Assembly: GCF_029490015.1 (NCBI RefSeq)
Contig: NZ_CP120468.1
Coordinates: 1,364,001 to 1,428,000, forward strand
Reading direction: 5' to 3'
From: Halobaculum limi
GTDB lineage: Archaea; Halobacteriota; Halobacteria; Halobacteriales; Haloferacaceae
Length of the DNA stretch: 64,000 nt
The notes beneath the pieces were generated by a model. The model did no database searches and was not told the DNA's origin. It saw nothing but the letters and a program-made list of their open reading frames with translations. Position numbers and translations under genes: made by a program. Shown piece by piece: positions 32,611 to 41,303 of the stretch; position 1 is the stretch's first letter; the number at the start of each line of letters is the position of its first letter.

Positions 32611-33036
32611 ATGAACTACATCGCGTGGTCGCTGGTCGCGATGGCGGCGTACTCGCTTGTCGCGCCGCTGATGCGACTGGCGACGGCAGGAGACGGTGCC
32701 ATCCCCAGTACGGTCGCGGCGTTCGTCGCCAACGCCATCCTCGTGGTCGCGACGCTGGCAGTCATCGGCTACACCGGAAGCGGCGTCACACAACACCTCG
32801 CCGATCCCCGAATGCGGTACGTCGTCGCCGCCGGAGCGTGTCTGTCGGTCGGTATCCTCGCGTACTACCGGGCGCTGTCGGTGGGGCGCGTCTCCGTCGT
32901 CGCGCCGGTGTTCGCGATGTTCTTCGTCGCCTCCTCCGCCGTCGGCGTCGTCCTCCTCGACGAACCCGTCACCGCGCGGAAACTCCTCGGCGTCGCCTTC
33001 GCGGTGGTCGCCGTCGTTCTCGTCGCTGGCGAGTGA
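32611..33036 (+). CDS. Half-size EamA/DMT-type membrane protein, 141 aa
   Basis: Five hydrophobic segments in 141 residues: MNYIAWSLVAMAAYSLVAPL, TVAAFVANAILVVATLAV, YVVAAGACLSVGILAYYRAL, VVAPVFAMFFVASSAVGVVL, LLGVAFAVVAVVLVAGE. Pattern and loop ALSVGRVSVVAPVFA ... DEPVTARKLLG are those of one EamA repeat; standard transporters carry two. Such single-repeat proteins may act as dimers, like SMR pumps. Substrate unknown. No neighbouring second half exists here. Confidence 0.78.
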   Translation: MNYIAWSLVAMAAYSLVAPLMRLATAGDGAIPSTVAAFVANAILVVATLAVIGYTGSGVTQHLADPRMRYVVAAGACLSVGILAYYRALSVGRVSVVAPVFAMFFVASSAVGVVLLDEPVTARKLLGVAFAVVAVVLVAGE

Positions 33037-33105
33037 TGACACACGGGGGCGCCCTCACTTCCTTTCTCGCGAACGTTTTTCATCGAAGTCGACGCAGACG
33101 GCGCG

Positions 33106-33492
33106 ATGCGCCCCCCGGACTCCGTCGGTCAAACGACCCTCTCAGACCGTGATTCGTCGGATTCGTGTCCTGACTGCACGCGTCACACCTCGGGCCGGAC
33201 GTCGACGACGGCACGCCGGTCCGCCCGACTCCCACCGACGACGCTCGTGGTTCCGGCACTCGTCGCCTGTGCACTCCTCACGGCCATCGGATCGCAGTCG
33301 GTCGCACTCGTCGTGCGCGCGTCGGCCGAGGCGGTCGACCCGGCCACGTTCCGTGCCCTCGGCGTCGCCGACCCCCTCTCCGCCGTCGCCGCGTCGGGGT
33401 CGCTCGCCGCACGGGTCGCAGGTGCTGTCGCGGGTGCCGGGACCGCGTACACGCTCGCTCGAACGGGCGTGTGGCTGGCGCTTCGAGCGTGA
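33106..33492 (+). CDS. Hypothetical membrane protein, 128 aa
   Basis: ATG 33106. An N-terminal polar segment with CPDC (one Cys pair, residues 21-24) and Arg-rich RRSARLPP, then two or three hydrophobic segments (TTLVVPALVACALLTAIGSQ, AASGSLAARVAGAVAGAGTA). Supported by a T-rich TATA-like box (gttttt, 33075-33080) 28 bases ahead of the ATG. Not recognised. Confidence 0.5.
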   Translation: MRPPDSVGQTTLSDRDSSDSCPDCTRHTSGRTSTTARRSARLPPTTLVVPALVACALLTAIGSQSVALVVRASAEAVDPATFRALGVADPLSAVAASGSLAARVAGAVAGAGTAYTLARTGVWLALRA

Positions 33493-33606
33493 CGTGTGCG
33501 AGACCGCGTCGCCGCCGATCGAACAGAACGCTCGGCGGGGGCGCAGTGGAACGCCGTCCGGTCGCCTTTCAGCGACCTTTTGTACGGTCGTGTCGAATCA
33601 CGCGTT

Positions 33607-33816
33607 ATGACTGAATTCGAGAAGGAAGACAGCGTCATCCTTCACGACGAGCACAGCGAGTTCGACGGCGAGACGGGCACCGTGACGCAGGTGATGGAGA
33701 CGATGTTCGGCGACGCCACCTACACCATCTCCTTCGAGGAGGGGCAAGAGCAGGGCGTCCCCGCCGACGCACTCGAGGCGGCCGACGGCGACGACAGCGA
33801 CGACGACGAAGAGTAA
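33607..33816 (+). CDS. DUF1918-like small protein, 69 aa
   Basis: ATG 33607; MTEFEKEDSVILHDEHSEFD, then GETGTVTQVMETMFGDATYT and SFEEGQEQGVPADALEA, ending in an acidic tail. A small SH3/KOW-like barrel resembling the domain called DUF1918 (recognised by pattern, not verified). A cttttgta box about 27 bases upstream predicts a leaderless mRNA. The frame continues upstream without start support. Confidence 0.7.
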   Translation: MTEFEKEDSVILHDEHSEFDGETGTVTQVMETMFGDATYTISFEEGQEQGVPADALEAADGDDSDDDEE

Positions 33817-33884
33817 CGCTGCTCCGCCTCGGCGGACCTACCGCCACCAACGTATTTACGTACCGACACTCCCGAGCCGTGGCT

Positions 33885-34367
33885 ATGCCGAAGGTCCCCG
33901 GACGACGGCGAACCGCGGTCGTCCTCTTCGTCGCCATCACGGCGGTCGCGAGCGCGATGCTCGTCCCCGTGCTCTCGGGCCACCTCGCGGTGGCCCGCAC
34001 GGACCGCATCGACGCAACCGCGACCGACGCGACGGTGCTCGAGGACGGCGACCGCGTTCAGGTCACGCTCCGCTTGGACAACCCGACGACTGCTGCCGTG
34101 ACCGTTCCCGAGCGCCCGAGCGAGGCGGGTCTCGCCCTGTTCGACGGTGAGGCCCGCATCACGGACCCCCGTGGCGTCGACGTCGGCGGGGCGCGACTCC
34201 CGGCCGGCGAGTCGGCGACGCTCACCGTCACGATGGCCGTGACGGACGACCACTCGCCGGTGACTCGCGACCGAATTGTCGGGACGGATCTCACCGGGTC
34301 ACTGACTATCGAGGTTGTGGGGTACGAGACACAGATAGACGTCGACGCCGCCGTGAGGGCCGCCTGA
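33885..34367 (+). CDS. Membrane-anchored LEA14-like beta protein, 160 aa
   Basis: ATG 33885. An Arg-rich N-terminus and one transmembrane anchor (TAVVLFVAITAVASAMLVPV), then a beta-sandwich ectodomain: VLEDGDRVQVTLRLDNPTT, GLALFDGEARITDPRG, RLPAGESATLTVTMAVTDDH. The alternation resembles LEA14/water-stress domains. atttacg at -29 sets the start. The stop overlaps the next ATG (TGATG), so it forms an operon with the following membrane protein. Confidence 0.7.
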   Translation: MPKVPGRRRTAVVLFVAITAVASAMLVPVLSGHLAVARTDRIDATATDATVLEDGDRVQVTLRLDNPTTAAVTVPERPSEAGLALFDGEARITDPRGVDVGGARLPAGESATLTVTMAVTDDHSPVTRDRIVGTDLTGSLTIEVVGYETQIDVDAAVRAA

Positions 34368-34795
34368 TGGGTGAGATCCGCGTTCGGACATCGCGACTGC
34401 AGACCGTCGCGCTCGGGGTGTTTCTCGCGCTCCTCGGCGGGATACTCACGTTCGTCTGGGTGCAAGACGGCGTCTACGCGACGGCGCTCCCCACGCCGGG
34501 GTGGGTGCCGCCCGCGCTGACGCTCGTCGCCGGCGTGTCGCTGTCGCTGTTGCGGCTGGAACTGCGGAGTGCGACGGGCGTGCTCATCGTGATGTTGCCG
34601 CTGTCGTACGTATCGTATATGCTCCTCGTCCTCTCGCCGCAACTGCTGGCGGGGTGGGACCTGAACACCCTCCTGCTGGTGTTCACTTACGGCGCGGGCG
34701 GCCAGGGCTTCCTCGCGTGGCTGGTGTCGTTCCCGATGGTGTTCGTCGCCGGGTTCGGCACCCACCTCGTCGTCGACGAACTGTACTACGGCTGA
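34367..34795 (+). CDS. Four-span membrane protein, 142 aa
   Basis: Begins MGEIRVRTSRLQTVALGVFL. Four hydrophobic segments (LGVFLALLGGILTFVWV, PPALTLVAGVSLSLLRL, GVLIVMLPLSYVSYMLLVL, FLAWLVSFPMVFVAGFGT). Translationally coupled to the LEA14-like protein. Unknown function. Its last ten bases overlap, tail to tail, the end of the convergent MFS gene. Confidence 0.72.
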   Translation: MGEIRVRTSRLQTVALGVFLALLGGILTFVWVQDGVYATALPTPGWVPPALTLVAGVSLSLLRLELRSATGVLIVMLPLSYVSYMLLVLSPQLLAGWDLNTLLLVFTYGAGGQGFLAWLVSFPMVFVAGFGTHLVVDELYYG

Positions 34796-36018
34796 GTCGG
34801 CGCGTCGCCCGCTTCCGTTCCGGCTCCAGTCTCTGCCGGAACAGGGGCACGCCACGCGAGAATCGCGAGCGATCCGGCGGCGAGGACGACGCCGGCGGCC
34901 GCGAGGGCGACACCGGGCGAGAACTGGTCCGAGAGGCTCCCGCCCGCGAGTTGGAAGGGGACGACCGTCAGTCCCGACACCATCGCCATCGCCGACAGCG
35001 TCGTCGCACGACCGACCGAGACGAGGCGGTCGTTGACGTAGCTTGCTGCGAACACGCTGGTCGCCTCCGAGAGCCCTCGAACGAGCAAGAACGCTGGGAG
35101 CGCCACGAGCGGAATCGCCCACTGTCCCACGAGGAGGGCCGCGACCACCAACGGAATCGCGACGAACCACGTCCGGACGCCGACGTGTTCGCGGAGCCAC
35201 CCGGCCCGTCCGGTGAGCGCCGCGCCGACGAGGCTGATGCCAGCGTAGTACCAGCCCAACAGCGGTTCGACGCCGCCGGTGAGTGTGACTAACTCCGCGG
35301 CGGGGCCGGTCGCGACGACCGCCTCGATGCGTGGCTGGAGGAAGATGAACACGAGGTACGTCACCGCCGAGAACAGCACGTAGTAGTACGGAACGAACGA
35401 GCGCAGTCGTGGGTCAGACAGTGCGTCTCGAATCGCGTCGGCCGCCCGGCGCGGCGTCAACGGGTCGAACTCGGGTGCGTCTGCGGGTTCCTCGACTGTC
35501 AGCAACACGGCCGCGCCGACGGCGGTGACGACCGCAGCGACGAGGAACGGATAGGTAAGGCCGATACCGGCGAGCCATCCCCCGACGACAGCACCGCCGA
35601 CGCCGACCGCCAGCGCGACGGACTCGCCGCGCCCGCGCACTTCGGCGAACTCGCCCTCGCCCGTCAGCGAGTCGTACAGCCACGCGTCCTCGCTGCCCGA
35701 TCGGAAGGCGTAGCCGACCGACCACAGCACGTACAGCGAGAGCAACGCGGGGAACGTCGTCGCGAACGCGATGCCCGCCAGCGTCGCCGCGATGACGCCC
35801 GTCCCGACGACGAGGCTGAGTCGTCGACCGATGCGGTCGCCGACGTATCCCGTCGGCACCTCCGCCAGCACCGTCGTCACGTTGTAGGCGGCTTCGAGGA
35901 ACGCCAATTGCGTAAACGAGAGGCCGACCGACAGGAAGTAGAGGTACATCACCGGGCGGTACAACTCGACCGCCCGCGTCGCCTTGTAGAGGTAGTAGCG
36001 AAGTACCGCCGGAGTCAT
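34786..36018 (-). CDS. MFS transporter
   Basis: 410 residues from ATG 36018, with about 12 membrane spans. Seen: ELYRPVMYLYFLSVGLSFTQ, the loop 2-3 signature EVPTGYVGDRIGRRLSL (G-x3-D-R-x-G-R-R), SGSEDAWLYDSLTGEGEF, then a middle acidic loop and the second six spans. Resembles drug/sugar exporters of the MFS; substrate unknown. The frame upstream of 36018 is Arg-rich and unsupported. The 3' end overlaps the convergent gene by ten bases. Confidence 0.88.
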   Translation of the reverse strand: MTPAVLRYYLYKATRAVELYRPVMYLYFLSVGLSFTQLAFLEAAYNVTTVLAEVPTGYVGDRIGRRLSLVVGTGVIAATLAGIAFATTFPALLSLYVLWSVGYAFRSGSEDAWLYDSLTGEGEFAEVRGRGESVALAVGVGGAVVGGWLAGIGLTYPFLVAAVVTAVGAAVLLTVEEPADAPEFDPLTPRRAADAIRDALSDPRLRSFVPYYYVLFSAVTYLVFIFLQPRIEAVVATGPAAELVTLTGGVEPLLGWYYAGISLVGAALTGRAGWLREHVGVRTWFVAIPLVVAALLVGQWAIPLVALPAFLLVRGLSEATSVFAASYVNDRLVSVGRATTLSAMAMVSGLTVVPFQLAGGSLSDQFSPGVALAAAGVVLAAGSLAILAWRAPVPAETGAGTEAGDAPTQP

Positions 36019-36115
36019 TCGTCCGTCTGTCTCAAAGGCGAGCACAAAACGCTCCGGGTTTCGTCGTGTCCGAGTCGCACCCTTTTCAACCCTGACACGC
36101 GTAGCGGGAGTCACT

Positions 36116-36580
36116 ATGGGCTCCGTGCCGTTCCACTACGTCGATCTGCGGACCTTCTGCTACGCCACCGAGGACGAGAAGCGCGTGGAGGACGCCCTCC
36201 GGCGGTTCCTCCCCGAGGAGTTCGAACTGGAGCGCGTCGTCAACGAGGGCCACCACGGCGACCGTATCGTCGTCTACTCCGCCCGCGTCGAACGCGCCGA
36301 CGACGTACGCCATGTCCTCGCGACGCTGTCGGAACTGGCGGAGTGGGACCGCGTCCTCGCGGAACTCGACGACCGCGTCGACGACAACAACTCGCTGTTC
36401 CTCCGTCTCGACAAGCAGGCGGCGTTCAAAGGCCGCGTCGCACTCGGGCCGGGCATCACCCTTCGCGCGAAGGTGGAGGCGTACCCCGCGAAACGCGAGA
36501 AGGCCGTCGCCAACGCTCGGGAGACGTTCGAGGAACTCGCGGAGGAGGCGGCCGACGGGGAGTCGGGCGAGGCGGCGTAG
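36116..36580 (+). CDS. RNA-binding protein (predicted exosome-associated, COG1325-like)
   Basis: 154 residues. MGSVPFHYVDLRTFCYATED, EKRVEDALRRFLPEEFELER, NEGHHGDRIVVYSARVERAD, then SLFLRLDKQAAFKGRVALGP (basic loop) and ITLRAKVEAYPAKREKAVAN. This matches an archaeal protein family predicted to act with the exosome or in rRNA handling; the function is inferred, not proven. The start at 36116 (ATG) follows the short intergenic promoter region shared with the MFS gene. Confidence 0.78.
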   Translation: MGSVPFHYVDLRTFCYATEDEKRVEDALRRFLPEEFELERVVNEGHHGDRIVVYSARVERADDVRHVLATLSELAEWDRVLAELDDRVDDNNSLFLRLDKQAAFKGRVALGPGITLRAKVEAYPAKREKAVANARETFEELAEEAADGESGEAA

Positions 36581-36645
36581 GCGGCGGACGCGGGGAAGCG
36601 GACGGCCGGCGGCGAGAAGCGCCGGGAGTCAGCGTCGGCGAATTC

Positions 36646-37206
36646 TCAAGGCCACTTGATCGAACAGCCACGGCTTGGCCCAGGGTCGAGGTCCACGTCC
36701 TCGCCCGCGAGGACCGCGTCGATGGCCTCGGTGACGTAGAACTTGGTTGCCTCGTCGTCGGGATTGAGTGCGTCGTCGAGGCGGCCGTGGAAGACGACGG
36801 TGAACTCGCCGTCGCCGTCGTTGCGCAGGAGGAACGGGTCGGGCGTACATACCGCGCCGTACGCCTCCGCAACCTCGGCCGTCTCGTCGCGGAGGTATGC
36901 GTCGTACGCGACCGCGCCCGACTCGACGTACTCGACCATCGTCTCGAAGGAGTCCTCGGGGTACTCCGCGTCGTCGTTGGGGTTGACACCGACGACCGCG
37001 CAGTCGTCGTACTCGTCGGCGAGGTGGTTCAGCAGGTCGAACTTCGCTTTCGCGTACGGACAGTGGTTGCAGGTAAACACGAGCAACACGGCGTCGGTGT
37101 CGGCGAAGTCTGCCAGCGAGTACGTGTCGCCGTCCGTGCCGGGCAACGCGAAGTCTGGTGCGGCGTCACCGACCGCGAGTTCGGAGTCGGATTCCTCGAG
37201 TACCAT
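36646..37206 (-). CDS. Thioredoxin-like peroxiredoxin family protein
   Basis: 186 residues from ATG 37206. AVGDAAPDFALPGTDGDTYS, LLVFTCNHCPYAKAKFDLLN (redox CxxC), AVVGVNPNDDAEYPEDSFET, YGAVCTPDPFLLRNDGDGEF and the C-terminal RGCSIKWP. This is the redoxin subgroup found in many bacteria and archaea (AhpC/TSA-like), with CNHC in place of CxxC of thioredoxin. Likely reduces peroxides or disulfides. The reading frame continues upstream but without coding character. Confidence 0.88.
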   Translation of the reverse strand: MVLEESDSELAVGDAAPDFALPGTDGDTYSLADFADTDAVLLVFTCNHCPYAKAKFDLLNHLADEYDDCAVVGVNPNDDAEYPEDSFETMVEYVESGAVAYDAYLRDETAEVAEAYGAVCTPDPFLLRNDGDGEFTVVFHGRLDDALNPDDEATKFYVTEAIDAVLAGEDVDLDPGPSRGCSIKWP

Positions 37207-37356
37207 ACGTAAAGCGTGGGCCGCCGCGGAGAAAACCGTTCGGCCGCGTCCAGAACGCGTGTGTGGAGAACTGGCCTCCAGGTAGCGCGTCATTTCTTCA
37301 CATATGTAGCAGTCAATAGACCTATATGGTCGCGCGTATTGTGTTCTACCGAGAAT

Positions 37357-37506
37357 ATGAGTGAATCTTCTCTCTGTCCAAGTTGCGGGTCGGACCAAGC
37401 AGATATTGATCGTGAAATGGGCGTATTTCTGTGTGAACCGTGTGGTCTGTACGGAGAAATCGACGAAGTTCGAGAAAGTAACACCGCACAGTCGATAGCG
37501 AGTTAA
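37357..37506 (+). CDS. Small zinc-ribbon protein, 49 aa
   Basis: ATG 37357. LCPSCGSDQADIDREMGV then FLCEPCGLYGEIDEV: two Cys pairs 16 residues apart, a complete minimal zinc ribbon, and an acidic tail. The gene is less GC-rich than its surroundings. tatatgg (37323-37329) lies about 30 bases upstream. Unknown function. Confidence 0.55.
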   Translation: MSESSLCPSCGSDQADIDREMGVFLCEPCGLYGEIDEVRESNTAQSIAS

Positions 37507-37620
37507 CTTCGACGCGAACCGTCTCGCAGGCCAGTCGGCGGTCGAACGCCGCCCCGGGTATCGTCTTTCAGAGCAACCAACAGAACCCTCCTTCTCGACG
37601 ACCCACTGTGAGGAACTGCG

Positions 37621-38700
37621 TCAGTCTGCCGTCGACGGCGCCCGGTGGAACGGCTGGGTGGCGATAGACTCACGCAGTCGTGGGAGTGCGTCGCGCCCGT
37701 GTTCGTGTGCGGCGGTGACGACCGCGAACACCTCTTCGCGACTCACTTTCACGCCCTCTCCGGTGACGGCGCGTTCGGGATGTGCGGAGAGTTCACGAAG
37801 CGTGCCGACCGCCAAGAGGTACGGAATCGTCCACGCCGCGAGCGTGTTCCCCTCGACCAGCGGAACGTGTTCGAGGTACGTCTGTGCGCCGTCGAGGAAG
37901 CCGCGGGCGAACCCCGCCGTGCGGGAGACGACGTTCGCGGTGCCCTCTCGGTTCTCGGGCGCGACGACCGCGTCCTGGTCGACGCCCTGTTCTGCCAGCC
38001 ATTCGGCGGGCAGGTAGACGTTGTTCTCTTCGGTGTAGTCGTCGTGGACGTCTTTCGCGACGTTGACCAACTGGAGGAGGAGGCCGAACTCCTCGGCGAC
38101 TTCGTACAACCGCTCCGTACGCTCGTCGTCAACGTTGCCGAGCGTGGTGACGAGGTTGGTGATGAGGTTCCCGACGGTGCCGGCGACGTAGTAGCAGTAC
38201 TCTTCGAGTTCGCTCCGCGTCTCGATGCGAAGGCCGCCCTCGTCGGCGTATCGCTCGACGAACTTCGCCATCCCCGTCGCCATCTCGCGGGCAGGCGGGA
38301 CGACGGCGCGGCGCACTTCCGGGGGAAGCCCTTCGAACGTGGCGAACACGCGTTCGACCTCGGCGACGACCTCCCAGTCGGCCGACCGCTCTCCCTCCGG
38401 TGGGAGATACTGGTCGACGGACGCGCGAAACTCCGTCGCGGTCGTGTCGTCTTCGGGGTCGAGTGCGGCATCGAACTCACGGAGGAGTCCCGCCTGTTCA
38501 TCGGGCGCGATGTGGTCGGCGTCCTCGACGGTGTCGGCGATACGGCACACGAGGTAGCCGAGACAGATGTACGACGACATCGGTTCGTCGAGGGTGTCGA
38601 CGGTCAACGCGAAGGTGCGAGAGACTCCTTGCACGGCCTCGTGGCACCACGCGAGGTCCGCATCGGGGTCGGGGACTGCTGGTCGGTCGGCGTCGGGCAT
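37621..38700 (-). CDS. Squalene synthase-like prenyltransferase
   Basis: 359 residues. Head-to-head isoprenoid synthase: SRTFALTVDTLDEPMSSYIC, first Asp motif D56-x3-D60 (CRIADTVED), the squalene-synthase block EYCYYVAGTVGNLI, second Asp motif D217-x3-D221 (NVAKDVHDD) and YLPAEWLAEQGV. YCYYVAG and the length favour squalene (or dehydrosqualene) over phytoene synthase. Haloarchaea use squalene as a membrane isoprenoid. A TATA-like ctttttaac lies about 33 bases upstream on the minus strand. Confidence 0.88.
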   Translation of the reverse strand: MPDADRPAVPDPDADLAWCHEAVQGVSRTFALTVDTLDEPMSSYICLGYLVCRIADTVEDADHIAPDEQAGLLREFDAALDPEDDTTATEFRASVDQYLPPEGERSADWEVVAEVERVFATFEGLPPEVRRAVVPPAREMATGMAKFVERYADEGGLRIETRSELEEYCYYVAGTVGNLITNLVTTLGNVDDERTERLYEVAEEFGLLLQLVNVAKDVHDDYTEENNVYLPAEWLAEQGVDQDAVVAPENREGTANVVSRTAGFARGFLDGAQTYLEHVPLVEGNTLAAWTIPYLLAVGTLRELSAHPERAVTGEGVKVSREEVFAVVTAAHEHGRDALPRLRESIATQPFHRAPSTAD

Positions 38701-38812
38701 TCAGTTGACCCAGCCTATGCTGTGCGGGTTAAAAAGTACTGTGTGGTGTCGCGCGCGGATTCGACCGCCGAGACCGCAAAGGTTGAAGCCGCGGTAACCC
38801 ACAGGGACGATT

Positions 38813-39958
38813 ATGGACTTCGCCCTGACGACGGAGCAACGACAGATCCGCGATATGGTCGCGGAGTTCGTCGACGAGGAGATCAAACCGCGTGCCGGTG
38901 AGATCGACGAGACCGACGAGTTCCCGCGCGACCTGGTCGACGAGATGGCCGAGTTGGGCCTGATGGGGATGCCGTTCCCCGAAGAGTACGGCGGTGCAGA
39001 CCTCGACTACCACAGCTACGCACTGGGTCTCTCGGAGATCTCCCGTGGCTCCGGCGGTCTCGGTACCGTCGTCGCCGCGCACATCTCGCTGGCGGGCAAT
39101 ATGTTGTACGCCTTCGGGAACGAGGAGCAGAAACAGGAGTACCTCACGCCACTCGCAGAGGGCGAGGACATCGGCGCGTTCGCGCTCTCGGAGGCCGGCG
39201 CTGGGTCGGACGTCCCCGCGATGGAGACCACCGCCGAGAAGAACGGCGACGGCTACGTGGTCAACGGCGGCAAACTCTGGATCTCCAACGGCTCCGTCGC
39301 CGACACGGTGACGCTGTTCGCCAAGACCGACCCCGACGCCGGCAACAAGGGTATCTCCTCGTTCGTCGTGCGCCCCGAGGAGGACGACGGCTTCATCGTC
39401 GAAGGCACGGAGCACAAACTCGGAGACAAGGGCTGTCCCACCGCCGAACTCCGCTTCGACGACCTGTACCTCCCAGAGGACCGCCTGCTCGGCGACGAGG
39501 GCGACGGCTTCGTGCAGGCGCTGAAGACGCTCAACGGCGGCCGCATCACCATCGCCGCCCGCGGCGTCGGCATCGCGCGGGCCGCGCTCGACGAGGCGGC
39601 CGAGTACGCCACTCAGCGCGAGCAGTTCGGCGGCCCCATCTCGCAGTTCCAGGCGATCCAGCACAAGATCGCGGACATGGACACGAAACTCCAGGCGGCC
39701 GAGTTGCTGATGCACAAAGCCGCAGACCTGAAGATCAAGGGTGAGCCGTTCATCAAGGAAGCAGCGCAGGCGAAACTGTACGCCAGTGAGATCAGTCGCG
39801 AGGTCGCCAACGAGGCGATCCAGATCCACGGCGGCTACGGCTACACGAAGGACTTCCCGGTCGAGCGGTTCTACCGCGACGCCAAACTCAACGAGATCTA
39901 CGAGGGGACCAGCGAGGTGCTGCGCAACACCATCGCGCAGCAAGTGCTGGACGAGTGA
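38813..39958 (+). CDS. Acyl-CoA dehydrogenase
   Basis: 381 residues, FAD flavoprotein of fatty or branched acyl-CoA oxidation. Seen: LTTEQRQIRDMVAEFVDEEI, GMPFPEEYGGADLDY, FALSEAGAGSDVPAMET (FAD binding), KLWISNGSVAD, YATQREQFGGPISQFQAIQ, and the catalytic glutamate in NEIYEGTSEVLRN. Complete and of normal length. Located without other beta-oxidation genes; an enoyl-CoA hydratase lies at 53597. Confidence 0.95.
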   Translation: MDFALTTEQRQIRDMVAEFVDEEIKPRAGEIDETDEFPRDLVDEMAELGLMGMPFPEEYGGADLDYHSYALGLSEISRGSGGLGTVVAAHISLAGNMLYAFGNEEQKQEYLTPLAEGEDIGAFALSEAGAGSDVPAMETTAEKNGDGYVVNGGKLWISNGSVADTVTLFAKTDPDAGNKGISSFVVRPEEDDGFIVEGTEHKLGDKGCPTAELRFDDLYLPEDRLLGDEGDGFVQALKTLNGGRITIAARGVGIARAALDEAAEYATQREQFGGPISQFQAIQHKIADMDTKLQAAELLMHKAADLKIKGEPFIKEAAQAKLYASEISREVANEAIQIHGGYGYTKDFPVERFYRDAKLNEIYEGTSEVLRNTIAQQVLDE

Positions 39959-40001
39959 ACATAGCGTAAAATCCGGCCGACCGATCGTTCGCGGTTCGCG
40001 T

Positions 40002-40991
40002 TCAGTCGTCGCCCAGCGCCGCGCCACCCTCGGTGGGCGTGTTCAGTTCTACGTTGCCCGACAGATCCCGCTGCGGGAACGGAATCTCGATACCCTCCTC
40101 GTCGAAGCGCTGTTTCACGTTCGTCACGTACTCGCCGCGCGTCTTCACGAAGTCGGCGCGCGAGGGGTTGGCGATCCAGACGCGACTCTTGAGGCCGACG
40201 TAGGAGTCACCGAGTTCGGTGAGGCGGACCGACGGCGCAGGATCAGAGAGGATCTCCGGGTGGCGTTCGGCCTCCTCGACGATGATCTCGGTGGCGTGCT
40301 CGATGTCGTCGCCGTAGCCGATGCCGAACAGGAACTGCAGGCGGAGCGTATCCTTCGCGACGGGGTTCTTGATGACGCCGTCGGTGAGTTGGGAGTTCGG
40401 CACGGTCAGCAGTTCGTTGTCGAACGTGCGGACGCGCGAGACGCGGAAGGAGATGTCTTCGACGATGCCGGAGTTTCCGTCCCACTCGATCCAGTCGCCG
40501 ATGCGGAACGGGCGGTCGGTGAAGATGAAGATACCCGCGACGAAGTTCTTGATCACGTCCTGCATCGCGAAACCGATGGCGAGCGTCGCCGCAGCGGCGA
40601 CGGTCGCCAGCGACTGGAGGAAGTCGCCGTAGCCGGCGAAGCCGAAGCCGACGGCGATACCGACGAACACGACGACGACGTTCGTTATCTTGCGAAGCGG
40701 GCGCTTGGCGTGGGTGTCGAGGCCGCGACCCTCCAACACGCGGTCGACCAACGGCACGACGAACAGGCGACTCGCGAGGTAGAACGCGCCGAGAACGACG
40801 ACGAACGTGATGCCGCTTCCGAGCACCTCTGCGAGTCCTCGGGGAACACCGAGACTCGCGAGCAACGACGCGATGGGGGTCGTGAGCACCGCGCCCGCGG
40901 CACTCTCACCGCCGCCCGTGGGAGGGCTCGACCCGGGCGTCACAGTCGGCGTACCCGTCTGCAGCAGTGAGTCGCCGCCGAGACGGCTCAT
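40002..40991 (-). CDS. Small-conductance mechanosensitive channel (MscS family)
   Basis: 329 residues. After a Gly/Ser/Pro-rich N-terminus come two or three membrane helices, the pore helix ATVAAAATLAIGFAMQDVIK with the glycine/alanine packing typical of TM3, then the beta domain FIFTDRPFRIGDWIEWDGNS, TFDNELLTVPNSQL and the alpha/beta C-terminal domain. Opens under membrane tension to release solutes on hypo-osmotic shock. Its start overlaps the stop of the upstream YhbY-type gene by four bases. Confidence 0.93.
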   Translation of the reverse strand: MSRLGGDSLLQTGTPTVTPGSSPPTGGGESAAGAVLTTPIASLLASLGVPRGLAEVLGSGITFVVVLGAFYLASRLFVVPLVDRVLEGRGLDTHAKRPLRKITNVVVVFVGIAVGFGFAGYGDFLQSLATVAAAATLAIGFAMQDVIKNFVAGIFIFTDRPFRIGDWIEWDGNSGIVEDISFRVSRVRTFDNELLTVPNSQLTDGVIKNPVAKDTLRLQFLFGIGYGDDIEHATEIIVEEAERHPEILSDPAPSVRLTELGDSYVGLKSRVWIANPSRADFVKTRGEYVTNVKQRFDEEGIEIPFPQRDLSGNVELNTPTEGGAALGDD

Positions 40992-41236
40992 CTATGGAGG
41001 ACCGCCGTGTGGCCGCGCGTCTCCACGAGGTCTGCCGACACTTGGTCTGCGAGGTCGGCCGCGAGTTCGTCGACGTCGGTGCCCGCCTGCGCCGAGCGGT
41101 GGAACTTCACCTTCACGAGGTCGCGGTCTTTCAACTGGTCGTCGAGTTCGTCGACGACCGCGCCGACACCCTTCTTGCCGACCCAGACGGTCACGTCGAG
41201 GTCGTGGGCCTGCTTTCGGAGGTCTTGATCAGTCAT
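40988..41236 (-). CDS. YhbY/CRM-domain RNA-binding protein
   Basis: 82 residues from ATG 41236. CRM domain: DLRKQAHDLDVTVWVGKKGV (with GxxG-like VGKKG), DELDDQLKDRDLVKVKFHRS, ADQVSADLVETRGHTAVLHR. In bacteria YhbY binds the large ribosomal precursor. Overlaps mscS by ATGA, so the channel is translated behind an RNA-binding protein. The open frame upstream of 41236 is unsupported. Confidence 0.88.
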   Translation of the reverse strand: MTDQDLRKQAHDLDVTVWVGKKGVGAVVDELDDQLKDRDLVKVKFHRSAQAGTDVDELAADLADQVSADLVETRGHTAVLHR

Positions 41237-41303
41237 ACCTCCCGCTATCGGTGGAAGCGGTTTGAACGTTCCCGTTCGTCGACTCGCGAGGTTACAGCAC
41301 CCA

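Noticed and set aside
34786-34795. Ten-base tail-to-tail overlap of a membrane protein gene and the MFS gene, considered as an annotation error
   Set aside because: Both stops are unambiguous and both C-termini look natural; short convergent overlaps are common in compact genomes.
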